Shown one piece after another: positions 1 through 12,200 of a stretch of 64,000 nucleotides of DNA. Location of the stretch: the NCBI GenBank assembly GCA_934047225.1, contig OW203993.1, positions 22,272,069 to 22,336,068 of the forward strand. Reading direction: 5' to 3'. How positions within the stretch are numbered: position 1 is the first letter of the stretch; each line of letters opens with the position of its first letter. The position numbers and the translations under genes are program-made. Under the pieces are notes generated by a model. It was not told the DNA's origin and searched no databases. It was given only the letters and a program-made list of their open reading frames with translations. This DNA is from Ypsolopha sequella (lineage: Eukaryota > Arthropoda > Insecta > Lepidoptera > Ypsolophidae).

Positions 1-1
1 A

Positions 2-721
2 GTTCTTTTGCGAAGCAATATGAACCTGAATTCACTCAAACTAAATACAAATGAAGTAATACATGACCTTACTATTAATAAAATCGTATGGAGGGTGCCC
101 CATATCAAAGTATCGGATCGTGAAAGAATTAACTTGCTGAAATATTTGGAGAAAGACAGAACTATAAATTTAGCATGTAGAAACTGGGATCTGTACGAAT
201 ACCCTCTTTTGCCAAGGACAACAAAACATACTTGGTCAGTAAAAACAACGTCTCAAGTAGAAAAACCGAGGTATGTAATTATAGGGTTGCAAACTGATCG
301 CAAAAATAATGGAGCAAAGGATATGTCACAATTTGATCATTGTCATTTACGAGATGTCAAAGTATTTTTGAATTCCGCTTATTATCCATATGAAAATTTA
401 AACATCCAATTTGGTGAAGATAGATATGCGAGATATTTTTATAGATATAGATATTTTTTATACGAGGCTTTTGCAACATTCCAACATTCATATTACGGTC
501 GTCGTTGCGAGCCGTCAATCAGTTTTAAAGAAAAAGCGCCCTTATTTGTAATTAACTGTTGTCGCCAGAATGAAACTTTAAAATCAGGCCCTATCGATGT
601 GCGAATTGATTTAGAAAGTGATCTTGAGTTTCCTGATAAGACATCTGCGTACTGTCCTTTTTTGAATGATTGCGTTTTTTAATACAAACCACTTACAAGT
701 ATTGTAAAAAAGATATCATGA
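2..721 (+). pseudogene. Double-jelly-roll capsid-like protein of a Polinton-like element, C-terminal part
   Basis: The frame is open from the window edge, so the N-terminus lies outside. The protein matches, from memory of the family, the double-jelly-roll-like domain proteins encoded by Polinton/Maverick-related elements in arthropods. Landmarks are an arginine-tryptophan-aspartate-leucine-tyrosine stretch near residue 60, a valine-lysine-threonine-serine run followed by EKPRYVI, then FDHC, KVFLNS, YPYENLN and QNE-LK-GP-DVR near the end. The role in the family is a capsid component; this copy is an old genomic remnant. One in-frame TAA at 680-682 breaks the frame. The family's C-terminal residues continue in the same frame to a natural TGA at 719-721, which overlaps the next ATG as ATGA. 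The polymerase of the same element lies on the other strand at 2214-6694. The family call is firm; capsid function is inferred. Confidence 0.75.
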
Positions 722-1192
722 GTACTGAATATATTTTTTGTGATTTGCAAGGCTTTAAGGACTTTAAAAATAATTTTATTTTAAAGGAATTTGCAATTGC
801 TAGTCCACTATTTACACAAACATTTCTTGTGAAGCCCCCATACCCTTTTGCATAAACACGTGAAGTGGCTTGAGATCAACCAAGGATACAAATGGTCTGA
901 GGGTTATATTGATTATAGGGAATTTCGTAGAATTATTCATGACTATCTTAGAAATAAGAAAATTTTTGTAAAAGGAGGTGAAAAGATAACGTGGATATAT
1001 GAATTGTCTAAAAAATGTACTGTTATTGATATAGGAGAAAAAGGGTGTCCTAAATTAAGAAACTTACTCGGTGAGTTTTGTGAAAATAACTTGATTTGTT
1101 TTAGTAATCATGCAAAAAAGTATGCTTTGAAAAATGTAATTTCCATAAAAAATTGGTTTTATAACAACAATATGTTTTGTTTTAAGTTTTGA
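718..1192 (+). pseudogene. Conserved small ORF downstream of the capsid-like gene, frameshifted
   Basis: The ATG at 718 overlaps the stop of the upstream capsid-like gene (ATGA), a compact layout suggesting co-transcription. The first 45 residues (MSTEYIFCDLQGF..., ending KPPYPFA) are in frame 1. After a frameshift or small deletion near 850 the protein continues in frame 2 to a TAA at 1192 (KHVKWLEIN, IYVKG-like FVKGGEKITW, then a cysteine/histidine-containing tail). I recall similar small proteins beside Polinton-like capsid genes in arthropods but do not know a function. The acidic residues of the FCDLQGF and LKEFA segments could fit a nuclease fold; that is speculation. No signal peptide or membrane segment is visible. 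Confidence 0.5.
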
Positions 1193-1381
1193 TTGTACTT
1201 AATTATTTTACAGAGTTCAAATAAAATTAAAAATTAAATGAAAATTGTTTAATTTATGTACCTGTTAATAAAATAAAATAAAACGAAAACTTTAATTTCA
1301 CTCGAATAAAATATATTTAATTGACTAAAATATTACTTACATCATAGAATATTTACTTAAATTGCAACACTTAACTAATTT

Positions 1382-1855
1382 TTAAATATTATTGTCACAC
1401 ATCTTTTGCGATATTCTTTTTATAACACTTTCTGTCAAGTCTAAAATTTCGTCTATAGAATCCTCACACACCCATTGACAGGTCACTAAAGCACTTTCAC
1501 GATTTATGTCTTGGCATTCATGGAGGTCAAATATCTCAATCTTGATGAGGCGATTTCCTCGTCGAGACGTCTTGTTTATTATAATAGAAGATTGCATCAT
1601 CTCCTTTGAAGATCGCTTTCTGTGTGTCCTCACCCGTTTTTTAACTAAATTCTGAGGCTGGGGAATCTGTCACACAACTTCCACGTCACTATCCATCCCT
1701 TCCAACATATTTTGAGCGTAATAATATGGGTCATTTTGATCAGTCAGGATCTGTAACAAGAACAAATTAGCTTTATTAATTTATAAATAAATATAAAAGT
1801 ATACTGATAAAAGTTAATTTAATGTTAATCAAATTCTACTTACAGAAAAAGACAT
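1382..1855 (-). pseudogene. Two-exon small gene of unknown function with a 12-nt first exon and one in-frame stop
   Basis: On the minus strand, exon 1 (1855-1844) encodes Met-Ser-Phe-Ser and ends at a GTAAGT donor. Exon 2 begins at 1750 after a TTGTTACAG acceptor and runs in phase to a TAA at 1384-1382. The joined frame is open except for a TGA at 1672-1670, about 26 codons into exon 2. The product would be about 126 residues: an acidic N-terminal part (DQNDPYYYAQNM, EGMDSD), a basic stretch (KKRVRTHRKRSS) and an acidic tail. It matches no family I recognise. It sits between the capsid-like gene and the polymerase and points the same way as the polymerase, so it may be an accessory gene of the same element. 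Splicing is inferred from consensus sites and frame agreement. Confidence 0.4.
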
Positions 1856-2213
1856 TTTTGAGCCATGGTCGTAACGTAAATAACTGCTTAGTAAAACCAG
1901 GTAACTGTTGTTCACCCCGGGTCTGTCTAAAGCCTAATGAATGCATGCATTTGTTAGTTAATATTTTCCCACTCCACATGTGACTATATCGCAGTGAGGC
2001 TTGTACCTATAAATATTTGAATCTTACACCTATGCAATACAGGTCATAATAGACTGATGTCAGCTGTTTACATTTCACACACACACACGCATATACATAC
2101 AATTGCAAGACGATTTCTGCTTACTTGCATTATTCAATCAGGTGACCGATGTCCGACGTGTTCATTCCTGTATGCGTTACACAGGTAAATAATAATATAC
2201 TCACGCATGTCTC
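1856..2213. other. Non-coding spacer of the Polinton-like element
   Basis: No ORF or recognisable RNA is visible. There is a short CA-rich run near 2078-2092. The stretch lies between the small spliced gene and the polymerase C-terminus. Confidence 0.4.
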
Positions 2214-3234
2214 CTAGAGGGTATGCAGAGACTGCAGGGTAATTATAATCGTTGTTTTTAACTTACTGTTAGCAACAGGATTAGAAATAAAATTCATGGT
2301 AATTATTACGGTGTAGTAATAATCATACATTTGGCTCTTTGACAATTCTAGAACGGTGAAACCGATATAGATAGGTTTATCTAAGCGAACGCATTCGGGT
2401 TTCATCTGTGTTGCAACTAAATCGTCTGATAGTACTGAAACGGTTTGAAAATTTGGTCGCGCGATTAATTTTTGTGCAGAAGATGATTGTTTCGTTTTAT
2501 TATTTAAATCTATCCAATGTTTAACTAACTGAACATTTGTACGTCGCTCAGTATTTTCCAAAGTTTTTACAAAAATACTGTTGTTTAAGAGTTTAAAAAA
2601 GTCTTGCTCAAACTTTGACTTTGCTTTTTGTCGTAACTTTGTATTTAGATCAATATTTTCTTTTAAATACGCACTTTGCCGAAAAGTAATAACTCTATGT
2701 ACTTTGACTAGTCTCAAGCCGTGTTTAAGGCCAGTGCCTAATGAATGTAATGAATCACGTACCTATATTTATTATACAGATTAGGCACAAGTTTATGATT
2801 CTTTCCTCCGGGAGGAATACATTTTTCAGGGCAAAAAGGAAGATCGTTACGCTCATGGTGTAAAATTTCAGGATAGATTATGTCTACTTCTAAAATATAA
2901 CCAGTTTCACCATTATCGGGAATAGTTGAAACATCAAAAGTTTCCATTTCCTTTGCCGTTAAAAATCTAAAATGACTAAGGGGTAGCATCTGTGACATAC
3001 AATAGCCGTATAAGTTGTTAGCGTCTATGTAAACGATAAATGAATCTGGTTGAGATGTATCATAGTCGGACAGGTACTTATTATTGGCTTTAGCATAACG
3101 CTTAGAGCACATACATAGCCCACCTCTTATTCCTCCCTGAATCATTCGAATGATTTCTAAATCAGTAAGTAGCTCGAGCTTTACTTGAGTTTTGAGAAGC
3201 ATACTGTCAAACGACAACGCACTGTAAAGTAGCA

Positions 3235-4612
3235 CGACCGGCTGGTACCCGGTCTTTTCCACCGGTCATGCCGCTTAACAAATAAAATTAAAAAGTGACC
3301 TAATTGTAACCTAATAGTTGGAAAAAAGGTTCTGAAGAAAACTTCGAGGTACTTTACAATGAAGTGTATAATTTCACAAGACTGAAGATGTAACTGACAA
3401 TATTACATTGTAACACAATTTTGGCCAAGACATTATTAAAACTTTTAGAACCTCAAATAGTTGTGACAGTTACCGCCTTAACATCAGGTAGCAATATTAC
3501 ATTCGGAATAAATTCTGCCAAGACATTACTAAAACTTTTAGAACATCAAATAGTTGTGACAGGTACCGCCTTAACAACAGGTAGCAATATTACATTCGGA
3601 ATAAATTCTGCCAAGACATTACTAAAACCTTTAAGTGAATAATCTGGTTGGGTTAGGTACCGCCTTAACCACAGGTAACTATATTACATTGAATCTTGTG
3701 AATCTACATAAAATAAACTTTAAGAGTAAGAAAACTTGAAAAAAAACAAGGAAAATAATTTCCAAATAAAATCTAGCTCAGTGGAGCCGTGAATCCATCT
3801 AAATAATATTTCTCGAACATTCTCTTTTGACTAAATCGTCTGGTACACCATTCAGTATTACCAGGAAAAATTACGTTACTATTAAATTTTACATTTTAGG
3901 TTATCCAGTGAAACAGGAAGAAGAATTTACACTTGGTTTAAAAAAGTCATAAATCTAAGTGTCCTGGAAACATCCCGTCCAAGCCACCTTTTATTATGTG
4001 AGGTTAAAAATAAAACCTACGACACATACTTGTAATTCGCCAACATTTTCTAACAAACTGGCACGCCGTCGCTGTCCAACTTAAAAGTGAATGATCTCCA
4101 ACCTCGCTAACAAAGGGGCAGCTTGACCGTGAAACACCACGCGGCGGTCATCTCTCAGCCAGCTGGACAAAATTCACGAAAGAAGCAAAACAACCATGAT
4201 CCAACAATAGATCAGATCTCCCACCATCCCGGCCAAAAAAATCCTTTTTACTCCAACAATCACCTCCAAAAATCCTTCTTTTTTTAACTTTAAACAACTC
4301 GTGTTGGCAAATCCGCCATTATTATTTTCCAGACAAGGAACCAAAAAAAAGTAAAAACACACGCCACGACTTGACAGCTAAAACACTGGCCGAGCAATCT
4401 TTAGGAAACGGACCTTCGCACAAGCCAAGTGAACGAACTACATGTCAAACCACTCACTTCAAACACGTACCACCCAGCGAACGAAAAAAATCGGAATTTA
4501 TCGATAACAACTCAACTTTTGACATGAACCAACCAACAAACAAACAACGATGCGAAAACTTTGAGCAATGATGCAAAAACTCTGAGATAACCGCACCTTA
4601 TAAAATTTGCTA
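3235..4612. other. Insertion splitting the Polinton polymerase
   Basis: Polymerase homology stops near 4615 and resumes near 3230 on the minus strand, leaving about 1.35-1.4 kb of unrelated DNA. It contains a 93-bp tandem repeat at 3421-3700 and otherwise non-coding, AT-rich sequence with a GC-richer patch near 4040-4170. I could not find terminal inverted repeats or a target duplication by eye, so the element type is unknown. Confidence 0.5.
3421..3700 (+). repeat. 93-bp tandem repeat, about 2.8 copies
   Basis: The anchor 'gccaagacatta' recurs at about 3424, 3517 and 3610. Units share 'ttagaa..caaatagttgtgacag', 'taccgccttaac' and 'caggtagcaatattacatt'. The period is divisible by three, so one frame stays open, but it has no protein-like features. 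Confidence 0.85.
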
Positions 4613-6919
4613 TGCTACAGCACGTATAGTGAGATAGAATAAGCTATCAAGTTCGTAGTACTTTTTGCAAGTTTTTCGGAAATTTTCGAATATGTCTGTA
4701 AGTAATAAAACATCTGTTTGCAAATACAGATCTGTGTATTCACCTAAATCTTTTATAGCAAATTCCAACCAAACTTCTTGCACATGCTCATAGTCCTCGT
4801 CACTTGTCTTCACCGGTAAGTGAATTAAAAAAACTTTCTTATGATGGTAAAGACTTATTTTCATAACGATCCATTTCAGACATAAAGCAATAAGGATAAA
4901 CACCTTTACGCACGAGTAAATTAAATTTACTGTCTTCTTGAAATCGGTTTCTTAAATAATGAAACTGATTTTTCGTTAATGATTTTGCAAGTTGGTCTAA
5001 GCTAGCTCCTAAAAATTTAAATTAATCAATAAATCGTACTTGGATGCTATCTTCCTGGGAAATCGGTATGTATTTAGTGAACGAAATATAGTTTTCTTTA
5101 GTTTTAGGTATGACTTTTACAGGGCCGGGTGATAAAGCCAGCTCCTTTATAAACAAGTGACAGTCGTACCCAGCTAAATTATGAAATACTACGGGAACAA
5201 AAGCGGGTAGTTTAAGCTGTAAATTACAATGATTGTGGGCTGGTCCGCGATACTTTCCGGTGATATGGCAGTGATCACGGACCCGATCCAAAAACATAAA
5301 GTTTTTGCAGATGTAACATCGAGTAGCGTTATCGAAATCTTTTTTATCTGCTTCTGTGAATATTATGCTCACAGTTTTTTTCAAAATTTCATGTATTTTT
5401 CGTACATCGCGATTTAAACATTTGATAAACTTTTCAATACAGTCGACACCGCGGTAAGTAACAAACATATCATATGAGTCATCTACCGAGCAAACTATCT
5501 GGTAAGCGAATGCTATCAGCACATGACGTTGTAAGGTCGATGTGCTAGCGATGTTGGGATTATTATTGCAGCCGTCATATTTCTCGAGCATCGTTTCTAA
5601 GTCAGCGTAAATCACAAAAGGCATGTTTTGTTTACGTCCGTAGTTTTGAAACTGTAAAATGCTTCCCTTTTCAGGTATTTTTGTAGCTACCCCACTGCAT
5701 AAGTGATTATTGACTTGTTCAAGTGTCGTAAAAAATAGCAAACAACTTTCGCAAATGTGTAACTTTTGATGGTGTTTAGTTATTTGACTTCTAACCAGAC
5801 GAGACAGGTTCCTGATTAGAGAGAAATGAGATGATAAATCTTTCTCAAGATATAATAGATGAATAATTGTTTTATCCTTCAAAATTTCTGATTTATACAA
5901 GGGACCCGAAATAGTCTTTCCATCATACAACCCATACACCACGATACCAATATGAGAGTTGTTTTTTTCGAATACACCTATATCCGAAAAACTGACTGGA
6001 AATGACATTCCATCTATGTTCAATTTTTTCCTAAAGTCAGGGTAAGATGATATTCGTTCGGGATGTTTCAGGGATGGAAATAAGGCTGCCATAACGCACC
6101 ACAGAAAGCAATAAGGGTCATTGTTCTTTATGTTTAGACAAGCTCGTTTATTTTTTATAAACTCAGGCAACTCAACATGGCTAGCACCTCGCAGTGGTTG
6201 GTATTTATTTATATTAATTTCAAGATGCGAATTACTGAGAAATGTCCACCCACTATCTCTCTCTTGAAACTCTTCAATTTTTGTTTTGATTGTCTTCAAG
6301 ACCGCTGAATATTTCAAATCAAAATCGTAGTTCAGATATAAAATCTGGTTTTTAGTTCCAAATGATTTAATTTCTAGACAATCATTTTTGAACATCAAAA
6401 ACAATGAAAACAGTTCAATATTTACTTTTATACAAGTATGAGCTTTGAGCGATTTATCAAAAAGATGTTTTATCTTGGTTCGAATCGAGTCAAAAAGTTA
6501 TCTACAGAGTTTTGCTCAAACTCACTACTGGCTGTAACCCTATATGTTGCTATGCGGGACTTGAAAGCAGAAGTAATTATCTCGACACCATCGCATAGAG
6601 ATACCACGGCATTGTTTTTATGCAAATTACTGCGTAAATGCCCTATCCATTTTTTACCATCAACTGCTGTTCGACAAACAGTACAGTACGGCATTATTGA
6701 GTTAATGGCTTGAAATCACTGAATGTAACAACAGGTAAGTATGTAAATAATAGTAATTGATGCGTTTTCGTCAAATCAGTTATCGCTCTGTGATTAGAAT
6801 AAAAAAAGTTATCATAATAAAGAAAGAAAGTGGAAGATCACAAAATAAAAAATTATGTATATAATATATAACAGAAAAAGATATTATGTTTTATTGATCA
6901 TGTCATAAAGAAAAATATT

Positions 6920-7664
6920 TTACTTAATATTAATTTTATCACTATAAAACACACCCTCACAGTCGTTAAACACAGAGTGTGCTTCCCGTACAAACTTCTG
7001 CAATGCCTGCCAATGACCAGAGTCCTGGTCGGTCAACAGTTTCACCCCAAACAACGATTTCTTCCACCTTTCCTCTGGCTTGGTACTTTTAGCGTCGACG
7101 GTTTTGTATACTTTTAACTCCACGTAAAATTCTCCTTCGTTATCAATAGCCTTCCGTACTGAACCGTTTGCGACTCGTGATATAAAGCTTGATGATACTG
7201 GAAAGTTTGTAGGCGCCGCGCTGCTGGCTATATTTTCGGCGTCTTCTAGTATGCCGAAAATATCAAACTGCTTGCTACTTGAACCACTGCTTTTCTTTTT
7301 GTTTGCCCTGTAAATAAAAGATTCGTTTTAGACACACAAGTATACGTTGAAAATGTTGTGCCACGTCTGAGTGTACGTTCATACGATTAAATAACTGCAA
7401 AATACGTTTGTATGCGGGTTTTATTACAGAATTTAATATCAATAAACTCAATAGTTACGAATAGAGAAACATTAATTTATTTATTTGTTTTAAGTTAAAG
7501 TGGAAAAAACTGATTAAAGAGACTTAGAAATAAAAATAAAGACAAAGATGTACCTTTGGTTTTCTGCTGATGAGGTCGTTTTACGTTTGCTCGGTCCAGC
7601 TACCGCACCTTTATTTTACACAACTTGCGGCTGCGAGACGACACTTTCGTATTCTGAGTCAGAC
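6920..7664 (-). pseudogene. Spliced small gene of unknown function, last two exons
   Basis: The last exon (7307-6920) starts after a TTTATTTACAG acceptor and is open to a TAA. The preceding exon (7664-7554) lies between a TATATTTTACAG acceptor and an AAAG/gtacat donor and joins in phase (two plus one nucleotides). It has one in-frame TAA at 7618-7616. The conceptual protein has a serine/acidic start, basic patches (PSKRK, ANKKKSS) and a C-terminal domain containing KVYKTVDAKST, SLFGVKLLTDQD and HWQALQKF. I do not recognise it. An upstream first exon was not found. It lies just upstream of the Polinton polymerase in the same orientation, so it may belong to that element, or be a decayed host gene. 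Confidence 0.4.
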
Positions 7665-9230
7665 CTGTAAAATATACACTGTTTTACTACCTATATAAAA
7701 ACTAACAGGACTAGACGATGTTTGTCTGTTTTTTCGTTTGTAACTTGAGAAACACTTTACAGATTTCAATGCTGTTTTCATTGTTAGCTAGGGTTTCTTG
7801 AATAAAATTTTGGAATATTTATCATAACAAAACAACTACAAGAGATAAGCAAAAGTCTTGTATAATAAAACAAACCATTTTTAGAACGCACAACGCCGTT
7901 GAAAATAAAACGCAAAACAAATTGATATTAAAATATAAAACAGATTAAAATCAATTCTACTTTAACTGAGAAGATGAAATAGGTACTCACGAATACTAAC
8001 ATTTTTTAGGGCAGGATTCGAAGGATTTTCACTCACACACACACACACACACACACACGAACAGCACGTTAGAAACAACGGAAGGAAAAAACTAACAGTT
8101 TTCTCAAGGAGTAATAACAGCACGCGAATACGGTCAAAGAGTGAATTAGAAATTTGTAAAAATGTTTTATAAACCTTTTTGTCAAAATGTATTTTTGTAA
8201 TAAGTTTTACTTTATTGACGATTAAAATTCACCCTAATAGCGTATTGTTCAGTAATCTATAATCGTTTAACTTATTTTACTCATATTACTTTAAATAATT
8301 ATTATGAAAGTAGGTATACTTACGCTGCAATATTGATATTTTCGAAGGAAGTAACCCAATTTTAAATAATGTAATATAACACCTAACCCGTGGCTTAAAA
8401 GGCAGTTTCACAATAATTTTATTTTTGTAACTAACTTTTGCCTGCGACTTCATTACTAATAATCGTCCACCAAGAAATGATTGAACACCATCCCCAAATA
8501 CATACCTTAAAGGTCATGTTACAATTAACTTATATTATATTTATGAAACACCATTTTATTCATCATTCAAAATCATATTAGAGGCTTGGTAGGTGATCAA
8601 TATCATAGGTCTTTTGTACAGTATAAATTTGGATTATGAATAAAATGTCATCTTGGGTAAAAACTAGCTTTTCGCCTGCGACTTAATATACACTCATCTA
8701 TAACAAAGTTACTTTACAACCCATAAATAAAAATAAGAAGTCTATGTTGATAGTTAAGTAAACTATATTAAAATCTTAAATGTAGTTTTGTTGTCACAAC
8801 GCAATATTATCTCACATAAAGACAAACAATAATTCTAAATCAACCTATTTACAATTTGGTTATTAGTATGTAATATACAACCCTTATGTTATAAATCGAA
8901 CCCTTTACTTCTAGTCTTTAACCACTGAACCATTAAAAGCTACCTAATAATTATGTGTAAGCAAAAAATAATATAATGTTATAAATCAGAAGTGAAATAG
9001 CTTTTTTTAAAAATAAGGCCCGAAATACCCTAACAATGATTTAATTAAATGAAATACAATCACTGCATAACTAAAGCACACTAATGGCACGATTGTACGT
9101 CCGTTGCTTCTTAGCTCTGGCAGCCAAGGGAGCGGCGGTCTGCTGCCTGCCTTGACTTTTATTCAGCCCACCGCCTGACGTCACTGAGTAAAGGGGATGG
9201 GTCTTACACCAACGACAGCTCGGAGCAGAA
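7665..9230. other. AT-rich intergenic DNA with a CA microsatellite
   Basis: No supportable gene is visible. A (CA)n run of about 12 units lies at 8034-8058. The rest is low-complexity AT-rich sequence without repeats found elsewhere in the window. Confidence 0.5.
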
Positions 9231-12200
9231 TAGACATGTGTAACTCAGGAGTGAATGGTAAAAAAGATGTACATCCTCTAAAAATAATCATTACATCAGT
9301 AAATCATACGTTTTCCAAATACATCTTTAAATCCTTGATTTTACGGTTCATTTAAGATTGATGGAAGCATGAAAAGAAGTATGTTAGACGACTGTTGCAG
9401 AATTAGATGAATAAAAAAGAGACAAACGATGATTTGAAACGTTTGCGCATGCGTACGGCAATGACCGAATGAATTAACGTTAGTCCCGCATAAGGAACTA
9501 TTACTTATGTCATTGTAATAAAGTGCAAAATCAATTGTAATTGATGAAATCCGTTGGTGTTGGTTTGTTTACGTATTTTTTTGAATTCATCGTGCATTGC
9601 ATTATGAGGGACGCGCGGGACGCGTTGTTTTGTTTGTTTACTTCTTGCTTTTGATTTGAATTGTTTGTTTTGAGTTGTAAAGATAATTTTGATATTTAAC
9701 TTACTAAAGTGTGTTGCTATTTCTTTTTTTCGGACATTTGTAAATATATTTGTGTGTAAATAAAAAACTGTATACCTTTAAAAACTGCTAAAATAGTGTG
9801 TAGTGTAGTGTAAATATTTGTTAAAACATTTTGAAAATGCCACCCCAACGGAAGAGAAGTGCTGTGTGGTCACATTTTACAGAAACAGAGGCCAAAAAGG
9901 CCAAGTGTGCTTACTGTGCTCAAACATTAGCGTTACCAGGTGGTAATGTCTGTAATTTAAATAGACACATGAAAAGTAAACACCCGACCGTACCCCTTGT
10001 CATGGAAAGGCAGATAGTACCAGAAAATCAGCAACAAATTGCTGCAGGTACAGACCGTGCGGCTTTTAATGTGGTCGAACTCGACGTACCTGGCTGCAGC
10101 ACATCATCGCAGCCGCCGCCGCCACCGCCGCCACCACCGCCGCGGCCACTGGTGCCGCCGTATTCTAGTAAGACTATGACAGACTTTGTACAAAGCACTA
10201 AACCCGTACCTACCTGGCGCGCCGAAAAGCTGGATGAGCAGTTAATGATAATGATTGCACGTGAATACCATCCATTAAAATTAGTGGAAGATGTCGAGTT
10301 CCGGAAGTTCATCTTTATGTTGTGTCCTGGATATTCGCTACCTACACGAAAAACTTTGAGTGAGAGTTTGCTACCTAAACTGTACACAAAAACACTGGAG
10401 AGGGCCAAAGCAAAAGTGCAGGGTGCCGTTGCGGTATGTCTGGCGACCGATGGGTGGACTTCAATTAATAATGATTGCTTCATAGCAGTGATGGTGCACT
10501 TTTTAGTGTCCTCAGAAAACGGGTTAAAAATGGAATCCATTCTATTAGGTTGCATTGAATACAACGAACGCCATACAAGCGCAAACCTAATAAGTTTTTT
10601 GAAAAATTTGATTAGGGAATGGAAAATAGAAAACAAAATTACGGCGATTGCTTCTGACAACGCAGCAAATATAACTAGAGCATTAAAAGACGGCGATTGG
10701 CGACAAATAGCGTGTTTTGCTCATAGCATTAATTTATGTGTACAAGCAGCGATCACGCACATTTCTACCACAGTTTCCAAAGTGAAGTCCATTGTAGAAT
10801 TCTTTAAAAGAAGCTCACACGCTCAAACCAAGCTATTGGACATGCAAAAACAGTTGGGTTTGCCCCCCTTAAAACTTAAACAAGACGTGTCTACTCGGTG
10901 GAATTCCACATTTGATATGCTCTCCCGACTTCTACGCGTAAAGGATGCTGTAATTGCCACAATAGCTTTGCTGCGAAGTGACTTGACGCTAAATGACAAT
11001 GACTGGTCGATTATTGAAGGCGCTGTGCCTATACTACAAACATACTCGGATGTCACATGCGAAATAAGTGCCGAAAAAAATGTGACTCTATCCAAAGTAA
11101 TACCTATGTGCAAATTAATGTCGTCAAAGACGCAAGCTCGACTACGGGAGCCTATTTCGATAGAAGCCATCAGGCAAATGCTACAAAAACTGGACCAAGA
11201 ACTCGAAAAAAGATTTTCGTATATAGAATCTCATATCTTGTATACTGAGGCAACCATATTGGACCCAAGATTTAAACGAAGATCTTTCAAAAACGACCAA
11301 AATTTTGAAAAAGCCCTGAACAGCTTGAAGCACAAAGTTGGACAAGCACGAAGAGCAACAACCGAACCGGAGCCTGAACCAATTCCGGTACCAAGTCTAC
11401 CCTCTACATCGTCCTCAAATGCCTTCTGGGACGAATATGACAGTGACGTCGCCCAATTAACGCCAGCTAACACCACTGCAGCTGGTATAGTAGAAGTAGA
11501 TAAATACATGACGGAACCCATCTTATTGCGAACTAAGGACCCCTTTGTATGGTGGCATGAGAGACGTCATGTGTACCCGCTTCTGTACAGTTACGTTTTT
11601 AAACGTCTTCACTTGGTCGCTACTTCCGTGCCATGTGAGAGAATATTCTCAAAAGCGGGGTACACTATGAACGAACGAAGGTCAAGGTTAAAAACGAAAA
11701 AATTGTCACAATTGCTGTTCATCAGCAGCAATGTAAAATAAAACTGTAAATAACAAAATGTTAATAGATAGAATAGATGTATATTCAAATCATGTACATA
11801 CACTGATTTTTAAATACGCCAACCTAGTGTTTTTTATATATTTTTGATTAATTGCAAAACTAGGTTGACAGTCCTAAGCCTGTAAAGTATGAAGGAAAAT
11901 CAGAAGTATCTTACATTATCAGTCTAGTAAGGTTAGCTGGAAAAACAAAAAATAAACCCATTAAGTTTACTCTTGCACTAATTAAGTATGTACCTATTTA
12001 CAAAAAAAAAATTATTGACTAGCCTAATAATTCTCTTATGTTTTTCAAATACCAGGAAGGTAGGTATTTTATTGATAAATCGGTTTTCCTGCAACACAAA
12101 TACGTAATCAAACTCACTACAAGTGGAACGTGATGTATTGATGTATTGATTCTTTTTTTGTTTTCGAGCAGTGAATTATTTGGGATTTAAAGATGTATAG

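Larger units (their letters stand above)
2214..6694 (-). pseudogene. Polinton-type family B DNA polymerase, broken and interrupted
   Basis: The gene reads from 6694 down to 2214. Its parts in order are: a C2H2-type finger (6694-6470, CTVC...HLRSNLH); the N-terminal and exonuclease region (6404-5022), with the Exo I aspartate in YADLET, a CHITGKYRG-type cysteine/histidine motif and the Exo II-like HNLAGYD; an Exo III-like EYTDLYLQTDVLLL segment (4903-4610); the palm motif DANNLYG (3262-2738); and the motif-B/thumb region (2717-2214, NNSIFVKTLEN). In the family, this enzyme replicates Polinton/Maverick-type elements by protein priming. Breaks are frameshifts near 6410-6470, 5015 and 4860, an insertion of roughly 1.35 kb near 3230-4615, and a frame break near 2730. 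The motif-B glycine is replaced by valine. It is inactive as it stands. Confidence 0.85.

Noticed and set aside
3421..3642. 73-codon ORF with repeated ALT-GSNITFGINSAKTLLK
   Set aside because: It comes from a 93-bp tandem repeat whose period is a multiple of three; no start context or homology.
10028..10660. 210-codon minus-strand frame over the hAT gene, with a glycine run
   Set aside because: It is the complement of the transposase and its poly-proline tract; the plus strand has the conserved motifs.
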